DNA of 37,584 bases from Labilithrix sp. (GTDB lineage: Bacteria > Myxococcota_A > Polyangia > Polyangiales > Polyangiaceae): contig JAHBWF010000072.1 in the NCBI GenBank assembly GCA_019637105.1, positions 1 through 37,584 on the forward strand, written 5' to 3'. Positions within the stretch are counted from its first letter, which is position 1, and each line of letters starts with the position of its first letter. The position numbers were made by a program, and so were the translations under genes. The notes under the pieces are model-generated. The model was given only the letters and a program-made list of their open reading frames with translations, was not told where the DNA came from and did not search any database. Shown here one piece after another: positions 15,640-26,757 of the stretch.

Positions 15640-16050
15640 TCACGCCTCGGTTCCGCTCTCGAGGCGCAGGCGTCCGTCGTGGATGGCCTTCAAGATGTCG
15701 AGCGGCGACAGGATCCCGACGACGTGCTCGTCGTCGTCGACGACGAGCAGACGGTGGATCGAGCGCTCGGCCATGACGCTCACGGCCCTCGTGACGGGAT
15801 CGCCCGCGCGCAGCGAGACGGTCACCTTCGTCATGTGGTCCTTCACGACCGCGTCCGGCCGGAGCCGCCCCTCGACGAGCCCGCCGACGACGTCCGACTT
15901 CGAGAAGACGCCGATCGCGCGCGCGCCGGCGTCGCAGACCGGCGCGCCGCTGACGCCCATCATGGCGAGCGTGTCGGCGGCTTGGGCGAGGGGCTCGAAC
16001 GGCGAGAGCGTCACGACGCTCTTGGTCATGATGTCGGCGACGGTCAGCAT
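15640..16050 (-). CDS. CBS-pair domain protein
   Basis: A 136-aa protein made of two CBS motifs (Bateman module): MLTVADIMTKSVVTLSP to VVGGLVEG and VVKDHMTKVTVSLRAG to LDILKAIHDG. Stand-alone CBS pairs usually sense adenine nucleotides or regulate a partner protein. It starts 15 bp after the stop of the APC permease gene, so ligand-dependent control of that transporter is possible (inference). GAGGG lies about 7 nt before the ATG, and TAGACT (T at 16068) lies further upstream. Length and motif spacing are complete. Confidence 0.88.
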   Translation of the reverse strand: MLTVADIMTKSVVTLSPFEPLAQAADTLAMMGVSGAPVCDAGARAIGVFSKSDVVGGLVEGRLRPDAVVKDHMTKVTVSLRAGDPVTRAVSVMAERSIHRLLVVDDDEHVVGILSPLDILKAIHDGRLRLESGTEA

Positions 16051-16065
16051 GGCGTGCCCTCGAGT

Positions 16066-17400
16066 CTACGCGCGCCGCCGGGCGAAGAGCAGGTAGATCG
16101 GCGCCCCGGAGAGCAGGACGCCGACGCTGGTGAGGCATTCGACCGGTTTGCCGTGGATCATCGAGATCGCGATCGCGACGTTGGCGAGGATGTAGACGAA
16201 CGGGACGACGGGGTATCCCCATGCGCGGTACGGGCGCTCGCGCTCCGGCTCGCGGCGGCGGAGCACGTAGAGCGCCGTCGTGTCGGCGATCGTCGCGAGG
16301 ACGATCGCGAAGGTCGTGTAGTTGAGGACGCCGCCGAGGCTCTCGATGTTCGCCTCGAACGCGACGACCAGGACGGTCGCGACGGCGGCCTGTCCGATCA
16401 CGGCCACGTGCGGCGTCCTCGCCGCGTTGAGCCTGGCTGCGGCGCGGAAGAAGAGGCCGTCGATCGCCATCGCGTAGGCGATGCGGGGGCCGACGAGGAC
16501 GTTGGCGTTCACCGTCCCGAAGATCGACGCCATCATGATGACGGCCAGGATCGGCCCGCCGCTCGTCCCGAAGAGGACGTGACCGGCCTGGATGCCGACG
16601 ACGGGCATCCCCGGCAGCGACCTCATCCCGAGGGCGTAGACGTACGTGGCGGTCACGAGGACGTAGATGAGCGTGCAGATGCCCAGGCCCACGAAGAGCG
16701 ACCTGGGGAGGTTCTTCCCCGGCGACTCGATCTCGCCGGCGACGAAGACGCTGGCGTTCCATCCGAGGTACGAGAACAGGACCGGGGCGAGCCCCACGCC
16801 GAACGACGAGAACGACGCGCTGCCCTCGCCGGCGAACGCCTCCGGAGCCACGCGATCGCGCCCGAGGATCGGCCCGACGACGACGAGGAGCACCATCGCG
16901 CCGATCTTGAGGTACGCCGTCGACGTGTTGACCGCGGCGCCGGTCTTCGTGGCGGACGCGTTCACCGCCGAGGCGATCCAGATGACGGCGATCGCCACGC
17001 CGATCTTCGCCGCCGGCGCGAGCGGGACGAGGCTCGAGAGCGAGATCGTGAAGCCGATGGCGAGCGTCGCGACCGTCCCGGCGAAGATGCCGAAGAACGA
17101 GAGCCACCCGACCAGGAAGCCGGCCATCGGGTGGTAGGCGGCCGTGAGGTAGACGTAGTTCCCGCCCGCCTTCGGGAACATCGCGCCGAGCTCGGCGTTC
17201 GCGAGCGCGCCCGCGAGCGCGAGCGCGCCGCCGAGGAGCCACGCGGAGAAGAAGCCGCCGGCGCTCGGGAACTGCGCCGCGACGTCTCCGGGCGTGAGGA
17301 AGATGCCCACGCCGATGACCGACGAGACGACGAGCATCGTCGCGTCGCGGAGCGAGAGGACGCGCGGGAGGTCCTGCGTCCCGGCGGCGCGCTCCGTCAC
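16066..17400 (-). CDS. APC-superfamily amino-acid permease
   Basis: A 444-aa inner-membrane transporter with about twelve helices. The N-terminal VVSSVIGVGIFLTPGDVA is the APC substrate-binding G(S/V)(G)IF segment in helix 1. ELGAMFPKAGGNYVYLTAAY and VVAGE-type FVAGEIESPGKNLPR (loop 6-7) are family hallmarks. It resembles LAT/SteT-type amino-acid exchangers. The GTG start at 17400 overlaps the stop of the DUF2804 gene as GTGA (17397-17400). It is followed after 15 bp by a CBS-pair gene. Confidence 0.9.
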   Translation of the reverse strand: MTERAAGTQDLPRVLSLRDATMLVVSSVIGVGIFLTPGDVAAQFPSAGGFFSAWLLGGALALAGALANAELGAMFPKAGGNYVYLTAAYHPMAGFLVGWLSFFGIFAGTVATLAIGFTISLSSLVPLAPAAKIGVAIAVIWIASAVNASATKTGAAVNTSTAYLKIGAMVLLVVVGPILGRDRVAPEAFAGEGSASFSSFGVGLAPVLFSYLGWNASVFVAGEIESPGKNLPRSLFVGLGICTLIYVLVTATYVYALGMRSLPGMPVVGIQAGHVLFGTSGGPILAVIMMASIFGTVNANVLVGPRIAYAMAIDGLFFRAAARLNAARTPHVAVIGQAAVATVLVVAFEANIESLGGVLNYTTFAIVLATIADTTALYVLRRREPERERPYRAWGYPVVPFVYILANVAIAISMIHGKPVECLTSVGVLLSGAPIYLLFARRRA

Positions 17401-18416
17401 CAGAGGACGTCCTGGTCCTCGACGACGCCGGGCACGCCCTCGAGCGCGACGTCGCGGCCGTCGATCCGGAGCGTGCCCCGGAACGTGCCCGCGGGCTGGA
17501 GGAAGCGCGAGCGGACGAGCACGAGGTTCGTGCGCTGCGCGTGCACCGCGCCGACGTCGAACGTGAGGTCGATCCCCTCGCCGACGAGGCGCCAGGGGGC
17601 GTCGGGGCGCGCGGCGTCGAAGTCGAAGCGCGGCTCGCGGATCGGGAACACGCCGCCCGGCGCGAACGCGGCGCACTCGGCCTCGCCGACGAAGCCCTCG
17701 ACCACGTTGAAGGCCACGGCGGCGCCGTCCGCCGCGCGCCCCATCGCGAACGCCCAGCGCCAGCGCGTGTGTCGCGGCATCAGCCCGTGCGTGTAGTCGT
17801 ACCCGCCGAGCGCGCCGTCGAGCGACACGCGACGGCCGCTCGCCACGAGGCTCCCGCGGACGGCCGCGAGCGCGCGCTTCTCGGTCGCCGAGGCGAGCGA
17901 CGGACCGATCTCGGCGATCGCGGAGATCGCCGGGGGCGCGGTCGCCTCGTCGATCGCCACGTCGACGTCGAGATCGGCGAAGCGCGCGCGGAGCTCGAGC
18001 GCGTCCGGCCCCGCGGCGCCCGCCCGCGCGCCGCCCGTCGCGGGGCGCCGCTCCACCGCGATGCTCGTCCGGCCGGAGCCGAAGCGCGCGACCGGCCCCG
18101 GACCGTGGGGATCGTCGGCCACCTCCGCCGCGCGCGGGGGCCCGACGACGCTCCGGTCGACGAGCATGCGCCGCGACGCGAGGTCGAAGACGAACGCGAA
18201 CGCGCTGGTCGCGTAGCCCATGCGGACCACCGCGAGCGACACCCACACCTCGTCGGACGCCAGCGCGACGTAAAACCATTTCTTCCGCCGGAGCGCGCGA
18301 TCGACCAGCGCGCGGCCGAGGTCGATCGGCGGGAGCGGGCCCGCGTACGAGCCGAAGGCGGGAGCGCGGGTCGCCGGATCGACGAACGCGGGCGGCGCGG
18401 GCGAGAGGATCCTCAT
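17397..18416 (-). CDS. DUF2804 family protein
   Basis: 339 aa. Family features are an early KKWFYVAL stretch, GYDYTHGLMPRHTRWRWAF in the middle and VVEDQDVLW at the very C-terminus. No signal peptide or membrane helix is seen; beta-rich sequence predominates. The biochemical function of DUF2804 is unknown. The fold looks like a lipocalin/tocopherol-cyclase-type beta structure from its alternation (weak inference). Coupling to an APC permease by GTGA overlap suggests the two are made together. An Ala/Gly-rich insertion lies around residues 120-140. Confidence 0.85.
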   Translation of the reverse strand: MRILSPAPPAFVDPATRAPAFGSYAGPLPPIDLGRALVDRALRRKKWFYVALASDEVWVSLAVVRMGYATSAFAFVFDLASRRMLVDRSVVGPPRAAEVADDPHGPGPVARFGSGRTSIAVERRPATGGARAGAAGPDALELRARFADLDVDVAIDEATAPPAISAIAEIGPSLASATEKRALAAVRGSLVASGRRVSLDGALGGYDYTHGLMPRHTRWRWAFAMGRAADGAAVAFNVVEGFVGEAECAAFAPGGVFPIREPRFDFDAARPDAPWRLVGEGIDLTFDVGAVHAQRTNLVLVRSRFLQPAGTFRGTLRIDGRDVALEGVPGVVEDQDVLW

Positions 18417-18425
18417 CGGGCCTAG

Positions 18426-18431
18426 AGTCTA
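18426..18431 (-). promoter_or_regulatory. -10-like TAGACT of the DUF2804 gene
   Basis: TAGACT lies 9 nt upstream of ATG 18416 with no Shine-Dalgarno between. It is part of the TAGAGTCTA element readable on both strands in this 57-bp divergent spacer. Confidence 0.35.
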
Positions 18432-18461
18432 CCGCGGTTGTCGAGCGCCTCTCGGACGGAG

Positions 18462-18467
18462 TAGAAG
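18462..18467 (+). promoter_or_regulatory. -10-like TAGAAG of the lipoprotein gene
   Basis: TAGAAG lies 6 nt before ATG 18474. Its last base departs from TANNNT. A GGAG directly before it is about 12 nt from the ATG, too far for an ideal ribosome-binding site. Confidence 0.25.
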
Positions 18468-18473
18468 ATCCGC

Positions 18474-19064
18474 ATGCGTGCCGCGCTCCCACTCCTCGCA
18501 GCTCTCGTCGTCCTCGGCGCGTGTGGACCTGCCGCGGAGCCGGAGTCCACCGCCGGGGCCGGGCCGTCGCGGCGGGCGCGCGGCGACACCCCGCCGGTGC
18601 CGCCCGACTCGACGAAGGTGACGGCGTTCTCCGTCGACGTCGAGAACCTGAACGTCGACAAGATCGCGATGCGCGACGGCGGCATCCGCCCGGACGGCAA
18701 CCGCGACCTCGTCTTCCGCGCGACCGTCGAGGGGCCGGCGGACGCGCTCTACATCGTGACCACGTCGGAGAAGGGTGAGCCCCACTACGGCTTCCGGGCG
18801 GACACCATCGCCGGCCACGAGGAGCTCCCGAGCGAGCTCGGCAGCGTCGTCGACGTCGGGCGCCTCACCGTCTGGATCGCCGTCGTCGAGGACGGGAAGT
18901 TCATCAACACGGAGGGCGGCGCCCTCGGGAGCCTCTCGCCCGGCCCGCACCAGCTCAAGCTGTACGTGCCGAACACCGGGAACCTGCACCCGGGCAGCCA
19001 CCTGCGCCTCTACGCGCGCGCGCCGAACGGCGGGCTGGCCAAGGGGCCGGTCATCGCCTACTGA
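18474..19064 (+). CDS. Lipoprotein of unknown function
   Basis: 196 aa. The N-terminus MRAALPLLAALVVLGACG has a lipobox (LGAC, Cys17), so it should be a lipid-anchored envelope protein. A Pro/Arg-rich linker follows, then a beta-rich domain (VTAFSVDVENLNVDKIAM, LTVWIAVVEDGKF, HQLKLYVPNTGNLHPG). No known domain was recognised; the strand pattern suggests an Ig-like or C2-like sandwich (weak). It is divergent from the DUF2804 gene. Confidence 0.7.
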   Translation: MRAALPLLAALVVLGACGPAAEPESTAGAGPSRRARGDTPPVPPDSTKVTAFSVDVENLNVDKIAMRDGGIRPDGNRDLVFRATVEGPADALYIVTTSEKGEPHYGFRADTIAGHEELPSELGSVVDVGRLTVWIAVVEDGKFINTEGGALGSLSPGPHQLKLYVPNTGNLHPGSHLRLYARAPNGGLAKGPVIAY

Positions 19065-19126
19065 CCCCGAGCGCGGGCGGCGCGCATTTCCGCGCAGATC
19101 ATCCGTCGTGATTCTCGAGACTGGTC

Positions 19127-19132
19127 TACACT
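19127..19132 (+). promoter_or_regulatory. -10-like TACACT, probable leaderless start
   Basis: TACACT lies 7 nt before ATG 19140. No Shine-Dalgarno is present. Transcription would start at or one base before the ATG. Confidence 0.4.
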
Positions 19133-19139
19133 GCCCCGC

Positions 19140-19565
19140 ATGACCATTCGTGGTTGGAACGAGGCCTGGCAGCCGCTCTTCGACAGCCTGGCCCGGATGA
19201 AGGCCGCGTGGCCCACGCGGGGGTGGAGCTGGGATCCGCGTCTGCTCTGCGTCACGTCGTCGTTCACGACGGAGCAGGAGCCGGCGGCGCGCAAGGCGAC
19301 GCAGATCGCGCACCAGAACGAGTGGACCTCCGCCACGATCGTCCGTGCTCCGCAGCCGCTCCGCGACGTCGTCGAGCGCGCCGGCGGGATCCGCCAGGGC
19401 CAGCTCGCGCTGTCGACCGGCCCGATCAACGGGCTCCTCGTCTACGGGCTCTGGTGGCCGTGGGGCGACGGCGAGACCGTCTCGCTCCGCGTCGGCCTCG
19501 CCGACGTCGACCCGAACCGCGAGCCCTACATCCGCTTCCGCGACGTCTTCGGCGTCACGTTCTGA
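19140..19565 (+). CDS. Conserved-looking hypothetical protein
   Basis: 141 aa, no signal peptide or membrane helix. It is rich in Trp and Arg (GWNEAWQPLF, PTRGWSWDPR, YGLWWPWGDGETVSLRVGLAD). It looks like a compact alpha/beta cytoplasmic protein. No family was recognised. The GC bias at third positions is consistent with a real gene. It follows the lipoprotein gene by 75 bp with its own -10-like element. Confidence 0.7.
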   Translation: MTIRGWNEAWQPLFDSLARMKAAWPTRGWSWDPRLLCVTSSFTTEQEPAARKATQIAHQNEWTSATIVRAPQPLRDVVERAGGIRQGQLALSTGPINGLLVYGLWWPWGDGETVSLRVGLADVDPNREPYIRFRDVFGVTF

Positions 19566-19579
19566 GGTCGGACGCTCGC

Positions 19580-19594
19580 CGCTCCGGCGGAGCG
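19580..19594. terminator. Hairpin in convergent gap before the exonuclease gene end
   Basis: CGCTCC and GGAGCG pair over a GGC loop, 15 bp after the stop of the hypothetical gene. No T-tract. Confidence 0.3.
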
Positions 19595-19637
19595 CCGCGG
19601 CCCGGCGCGGGCGCTCCGGCCCGGGCCGCGTCGTCGA

Positions 19638-20504
19638 TCAATCGCGGAAGCGGACCGCGCGCGGCTTGATCTCGAGCCGCGCGCAGAGCTCCTCGAACGG
19701 GCCGCGCGGCGCGCCCCTGTACTCGAGGTCCGCCAGCGACTCGGCGAGCGGGACGTCGCGCGCCAGCGTCGCGAGGCGCTTGTAGAGGAGCGCGTCCTCG
19801 CGCCGCGCGGCGAGCGTCGCCGCGAGGCGCGGCGCGCCCGCGACCTTGACGTCCCACGCGCTCGCGTCGTCCGGGATCGCCTCGATCGTCTCGTAGCGGG
19901 CGAGCAGCGTCGCGGACGACTTCTCCCCGAAGCCGGGGATCCCCGGGATGCCGTCCGAGGCGTCGCCGGTCAAGGCGAGCAGGTCCGGGATGCTCTGGGG
20001 GCCGACGCCGCGACGCGCGCGCATCGCGGCCTCGTCGACGACCTTGCGGCGGATGCGGTCGACCTGGACGATCCGGTCGCCCCGGAGGACCTGCCCGAGG
20101 TCCTTGTCCGGGGTGAGGATCCGGACGTGCGCGCCCTGCTCGGCGAAGCGCGTCGCCGCCGTCGCGAGGGCGTCGTCGGCCTCCCAGCGGTCCATCGACC
20201 ACACCACGATCCCGAGCGCGCGCGCCGCGACCTCGACGAGATCGAACTGGGCGCGGAGCGACGGCGGGACCCCCGCGTCGGTCTTGTAGCCGTCGAAGAG
20301 CTCGTTCCGGAAGCTGACGATCGGGTTGTCGAACGCGACGGCGAGGTGCGTCACCTCCTCGGCCGCGTCCTCGAGGAGCGCGAGCATGGAGCCGACCACC
20401 CCGGCGGTGGCCTTCACGTCGACCCCGCCCACGACCTTCCCCGGCCGCGGCGCGAAGTGAGCGCGGAAAAGCTCGAAGGTCCCGTCGACGAGGTGGACTC
20501 TCAT
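19638..20504 (-). CDS. Stand-alone 5'-3' exonuclease / flap endonuclease (Pol I N-terminal type)
   Basis: A 288-aa nuclease like the N-terminal domain of DNA polymerase I or T5 FEN. It removes 5' flaps and RNA primers during replication and repair. The metal-binding acidic residues are visible in order: Asp7 (VDGT), Asp59 (AFDN), Glu109-Asp110-Asp111 (WEADDALAT), Asp133/Asp135 (TPDKDLGQ) and Asp181/Asp184 (TGDASDGIPG). A helix-hairpin-helix (GIPGIPGFGEKSSATLLARY) follows. The length is normal for stand-alone forms, and no polymerase domain follows. It is divergent from the kinase gene. Confidence 0.92.
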   Translation of the reverse strand: MRVHLVDGTFELFRAHFAPRPGKVVGGVDVKATAGVVGSMLALLEDAAEEVTHLAVAFDNPIVSFRNELFDGYKTDAGVPPSLRAQFDLVEVAARALGIVVWSMDRWEADDALATAATRFAEQGAHVRILTPDKDLGQVLRGDRIVQVDRIRRKVVDEAAMRARRGVGPQSIPDLLALTGDASDGIPGIPGFGEKSSATLLARYETIEAIPDDASAWDVKVAGAPRLAATLAARREDALLYKRLATLARDVPLAESLADLEYRGAPRGPFEELCARLEIKPRAVRFRD

Positions 20505-20520
20505 GGGCGCGGGCAAGGCA

Positions 20521-20550
20521 TGGTACGATTCCGGACCGGGAGCGAGGAGG
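20521..20550 (+). promoter_or_regulatory. Extended -10 promoter and ribosome-binding site of the kinase gene
   Basis: TGG followed by TACGAT (20524-20529) fits an extended -10 (TGnTATAAT). AGGAGG (20545-20550) stands 5 nt before TTG 20556. Together they favour TTG 20556 over the ATG at 20520, which lies upstream of the promoter element. Confidence 0.45.
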
Positions 20551-20555
20551 AGACG

Positions 20556-23006
20556 TTGGCGGAGGGGCCGGGACAGCGCGCGCACCGCCGGATCGGGACG
20601 ATGGTCCGGGACAAGTACCGGATCGACGCGTTCATCGCCACCGGCTCGATGGCGAACGTGTACGCGGCGACCCACCGGAACGGCAGCCGCGTCGCGCTGA
20701 AGATCCTCCACCGCGAGCTCGCGCGCGATCCCGCGATGGCGGAGCGCTTCCGCCGCGAGGGCTACTTCGCGAACGCCATCGGCCACCCCGGCGTCGTCCG
20801 CGCGATCGACGACGACGTGGCCGAGGACGGCTGCGTCTTCATCGTGATGGAGCTGCTCGAGGGCGAGAACCTGGAGGAGCGCCGCCGGCGCCTCGGCGGA
20901 CGCGTACCGCTGCCGGAGGCGCTGCAGATCGCCGACGCCATGCTCGACGTGCTCTCCGCCGCGCACGCGCACGAGGTCCTCCACCGCGACCTCAAGCCCG
21001 AGAACGTCTTCATCACGCGGAAGAACGAGGTCAAGCTCCTCGACTTCGGCGTCGCCCGCTTCAACGACGGGCGGAGCTCGAGCGACATGACCGCGGTGGG
21101 CATGGTCCTCGGCACGCCCGCCTTCATGCCGCCGGAGCAGGCGCTCGGACGGCGCGAGGACGTCGACGCGCGGAGCGACATCTGGGGCGTCGGGGCGACG
21201 CTGTTCACGGTCCTCACGGGCGAGGCGGTCCACGCCGGGGGCGACGCGAAGACGAAGCTCATCGCGACGGCGCGGACGCCCGCGCGGCCGATCCGCGACG
21301 TCGCGCCCGAGACGCCGCGGGCGGTCGCGCAGGTCGTCGACCGCGCGCTCGCGTTCGACAAGCTGGATCGCTGGGCGGACGCGGAGGCGATGCGCGAAGC
21401 GCTGCGCTGGGCGCGGATGTCGCTCGACGGGGACGTCGCGTCGCAGCTCGAGCGCTTCGACGGCGACGCCTTCGTGCCGCCGGTCCCGACCCGGAGGACG
21501 GCCGAGGACGAGCCCACCCTGGCGGGCGACCCGTCGAGCGCGTTCACCGACTCCGCCTTCGAGGATCGGACCGAGAAGCGCAAGGCGGTCGCGGCGCTGC
21601 GGCGCCAGCCGATGAGCGACGGCGTGCTCACGAGCGCGCCGCCGGTCACGCAGCGCGACCTGCCGCCGTCGATGGCCGCCAGCGAGGACCCGACGTTCTC
21701 GCTCCGCAACGATCCGGTCTTCTCGCTCCGTCGCGGCTCCGAGCCCGCCCGAGGCGCGGAGGACGGGCGGCGCGCCGAGGCGGCGCCGATCACCGAGCGG
21801 ATCCCTCGTCGCGCCGAGGCGGGAGCCGACGAGCGGCCGATCGCGGCGCTTCACTCGGCCGAGGCCGCCATGGACGCCGCGGCGCTGATCAAGGCCGCCC
21901 TCGCGAGCACCGCGCTCGCGTCCGACGACGACGGCCCGGAGCTCCGCACGTTGCCGAGGTTCGACGCGCGACGGGCGGCGGAGGGTGGACCGCCGCGGCC
22001 CGCGGCGGGCTCGGCGGCGGACGCGCGCCACGACGGCGGGGCGCCGCCGACGCTCGCGACGCCGGTGACGCCGCCGGGCTTCGGGGTGCCGCGGGGCTTC
22101 GCGTCGACGCCGGCGATGTTTCCCGTCGAGCCGGCCGCGGCGGCCCCTCCGTACGGCGCACGAGGCGCCGGGCGGCGATCGCGCGGCGCCGGCGCCGGCG
22201 AGGTTCACGCGGACGGTGCCGCTGGGCGAGTCCGCCTCCGCGAGCATCCCCGCGGCCGCGCTCGCGGACACGCGCCGCCGCCCGCAGACGCCCGAAGGCC
22301 CCGGCCCGTTGCTCGCCACGATCGTCCCGGAAGAAGTCGGGCGGCGCGCTCCGCATCCTCGTGCCGATCGCGATCGGCGTCCTCGCGGGCGTGGTCACCT
22401 ACGCGATCGTCCGCCAGCGCGCGGCGAACGCGAGCCACGCCGTGGCCGCGCCCGCCGAGCCCTCCTCCCCGCCCTCGGCGGCGCCGGAGCGCCGTCGCGA
22501 CCGCGCCGCTCGATGCCCCGGAGCGCCTCGGCGGAGAGCCCCGCGGCGCCGTCCGCCGAGGCCGCCCCGCCGGCCAGCGTCGCGGCCCACGCACCGAGCG
22601 CCGCGCCGAAGAAGCCCCGACCCCGACCGTGGCACCAAGCCGCCAAGCGGCTATCCACCGCCGGCGCTCCCACCTCCGACGCGCCGACCGCCGAGCCGCC
22701 GCCCGCTCTGTCCCGACGCCGCCCGACCCACCCTCGCCGACGATCCCGAGTAGCGGCCTCGACGCGCCGGCGCCGTCCGCGCCGCGACGCCCGCCGCGAC
22801 GGCGCGCCCTACGCCCGCCGCCGCGCGCCCTCGCCGTCCGCCCGCGGCGCGCGCGTCACCGCCACTTGAAGAACCGCACCGCGAGGACGAACGACACGGC
22901 GCCCCACACCGCGCAGAGGCCGATCTTGCCCGAGACGTCCGCGAGCGACGCGCCGTCGATCATGACGGCGCGGAGCGCGTCGTTGAGGGCGGTGAGCGGC
23001 ATGTAG
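20556..23006 (+). CDS. Ser/Thr protein kinase, 3' part frame-disrupted
   Basis: A Hanks-type kinase. From TTG 20556 the motifs are a glycine-loop variant ATGSMANVYAA (28-38), VALK (Lys49), HRDLKPEN (143-150), DFG (163-165) and GTPAFMPPEQA (186-196), so the domain (about 20-275) looks active. A long Ala/Pro/Asp linker follows. The intact frame looks coding only to about 22140. Beyond that, coding character moves through other frames, and the literal frame runs to 23006, overlapping the exporter gene on the other strand by 150 bp. The expected protein, kinase-linker-one membrane helix-Pro-rich tail, is the usual bacterial receptor-kinase layout. An alternative ATG is at 20520. Confidence 0.8.
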   Translation: MAEGPGQRAHRRIGTMVRDKYRIDAFIATGSMANVYAATHRNGSRVALKILHRELARDPAMAERFRREGYFANAIGHPGVVRAIDDDVAEDGCVFIVMELLEGENLEERRRRLGGRVPLPEALQIADAMLDVLSAAHAHEVLHRDLKPENVFITRKNEVKLLDFGVARFNDGRSSSDMTAVGMVLGTPAFMPPEQALGRREDVDARSDIWGVGATLFTVLTGEAVHAGGDAKTKLIATARTPARPIRDVAPETPRAVAQVVDRALAFDKLDRWADAEAMREALRWARMSLDGDVASQLERFDGDAFVPPVPTRRTAEDEPTLAGDPSSAFTDSAFEDRTEKRKAVAALRRQPMSDGVLTSAPPVTQRDLPPSMAASEDPTFSLRNDPVFSLRRGSEPARGAEDGRRAEAAPITERIPRRAEAGADERPIAALHSAEAAMDAAALIKAALASTALASDDDGPELRTLPRFDARRAAEGGPPRPAAGSAADARHDGGAPPTLATPVTPPGFGVPRGFASTPAMFPVEPAAAAPPYGARGAGRRSRGAGAGEVHADGAAGRVRLREHPRGRARGHAPPPADARRPRPVARHDRPGRSRAARSASSCRSRSASSRAWSPTRSSASARRTRATPWPRPPSPPPRPRRRRSAVATAPLDAPERLGGEPRGAVRRGRPAGQRRGPRTERRAEEAPTPTVAPSRQAAIHRRRSHLRRADRRAAARSVPTPPDPPSPTIPSSGLDAPAPSAPRRPPRRRALRPPPRALAVRPRRARHRHLKNRTARTNDTAPHTAQRPILPETSASDAPSIMTARSASLRAVSGM
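22140..22855 (+). pseudogene. Frame-broken C-terminal region of the kinase gene
   Basis: Third-position GC bias and sensible protein move between frames. About 22142-22320 reads best in the second frame (VPLGESASASIPAAALAD, GPGPLLATIV). About 22325-22485 reads in the third, and holds the membrane helix ILVPIAIGVLAGVVTYAIV after RKKSGG. About 22490-22520 is back in the kinase frame (AVATAPLDAPERLGGE), and about 22520-22615 in the second (SPAAPSAEAAPPASVAAHAP). The rest is ambiguous. At least four shifts are needed. Either the gene is decaying here, or the assembly has indels in very GC-rich sequence. Confidence 0.6.
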
Positions 23007-23960
23007 CGGATCACCGGCTGGACCGCGTCGGGGAAGCGCGACGACGAGAAGAACACGCCCGAGCAGAGGTACATCGGGAACGAGACGACGTTGATGAGCC
23101 CGCTCACGATCTGCGGGTTCTCCGCGCGGCACGCCAAGAACAGCCCCATCACCGCGAACGTGAGCCCGCCGACGAGCGCCGTCAGCGCGAGCGTCAGGAG
23201 GTTGCCGCGCACGCCGACGTCGAAGACGATCCGCGAGAAGAGGAGCAGCGGCGCGAGCTCGATCGGCAAGAGGACCGCGCGGACGAGGAGGAACGAGAGC
23301 AAGAAGTCGCTCCGGCGCATCGGCGTGGCGGTGAGCCGCTTGATGAGCTTCTTCGTACGCATCTCCGCGAGCGAGAAGCCGATGCCCCATAGCCCGGTCG
23401 ACATCAGCCCGAGGCCGACGAGGCCCGGGATCAAGAAGTCGATGTAGCGCGACCCCGGCTCGGTGACGGTCTTCTCGACCGGCGCGAAGGCGTCGCTCCG
23501 ACCCTCGCCGCGCTGCAGGACGTCGTCCGTCACCGACCGCGCCAGCCGGCTCTCCGGCCGCGTCGGATCGAAGCGGTAGGCGTAGCCGGCCTCGCCCTCC
23601 GCGGGGACGACGACGAGGCTCACCTTCCCCGTGCGGAGCTCGGCGTCCGCCTCCGCGGGAGGCAGCACCTTCACCTTCACGTCGTCGGCCTTCGCGAGGA
23701 TCTCGCGCGCCCGCTCGGCGCGCGCCAGCGTCGCCGCCGACGAGGACTCGACGGCGACGACGACCGGCTCGGGATCGCGGTTGCGGAACGCGATCCCGAG
23801 GACGATCGACAGGACGAGCGGGAAGCCGAACGTCCAGAACATCGAGCCGGGCTCGCGGTAGAAGAGGCGAAACCGCGAGAGCGCGAGCTCGGTGATCGCG
23901 TTGAGCCGCGCGCGCTGGACGCTGACGGGCGCGCTCCTGGGCGGCGCGCGCTTCGACGGC

Positions 23961-23968
<8 letters not shown>
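22856..23968 (-). CDS. ABC-2 type exporter permease
   Basis: A 370-aa inner-membrane protein of the ABC-2 family (DrrB/YhfH-like). One N-terminal helix (FWTFGFPLVLSIVLGIAF) is followed by a large extracytoplasmic domain (about residues 60-175). Five C-terminal helices follow, with EMRTKKLIKRLTATPMRRSDFLLS, a typical coupling segment, and VSGLINVVSFPMYLCSGVFF. It overlaps the upstream ATPase gene by 8 bp, so the two are coupled. Likely exports a lipid, drug or other hydrophobic compound. The 3' end abuts the broken kinase tail. Confidence 0.92.
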
Positions 23969-26718
<2,750 letters not shown>

Positions 26719-26732
26719 GTCGTCGCCTCGCC

Positions 26733-26757
26733 GAGCCGGAGCCCGTGTCCGCGGCTC
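26733..26757. terminator. Hairpin between pgi and the reductase gene
   Basis: GAGCCG and CGGCTC pair across a 13-nt loop in the 37-bp convergent gap, overlapping the reductase stop codon. No T-tract. Confidence 0.3.

Noticed and set aside
14992-17796. 934-codon open frame on the plus strand
   Set aside because: Antisense to the lipoprotein, CBS, permease and DUF2804 genes, all of which have clear families. The composition is Arg/Asp/Glu/His-rich and shows no signal or fold.
20520-20522. ATG start for the Ser/Thr kinase
   Set aside because: It lies before the extended -10 (20521-20529) and has no good ribosome-binding site. TTG 20556 has AGGAGG 5 nt upstream. Not fully excluded.
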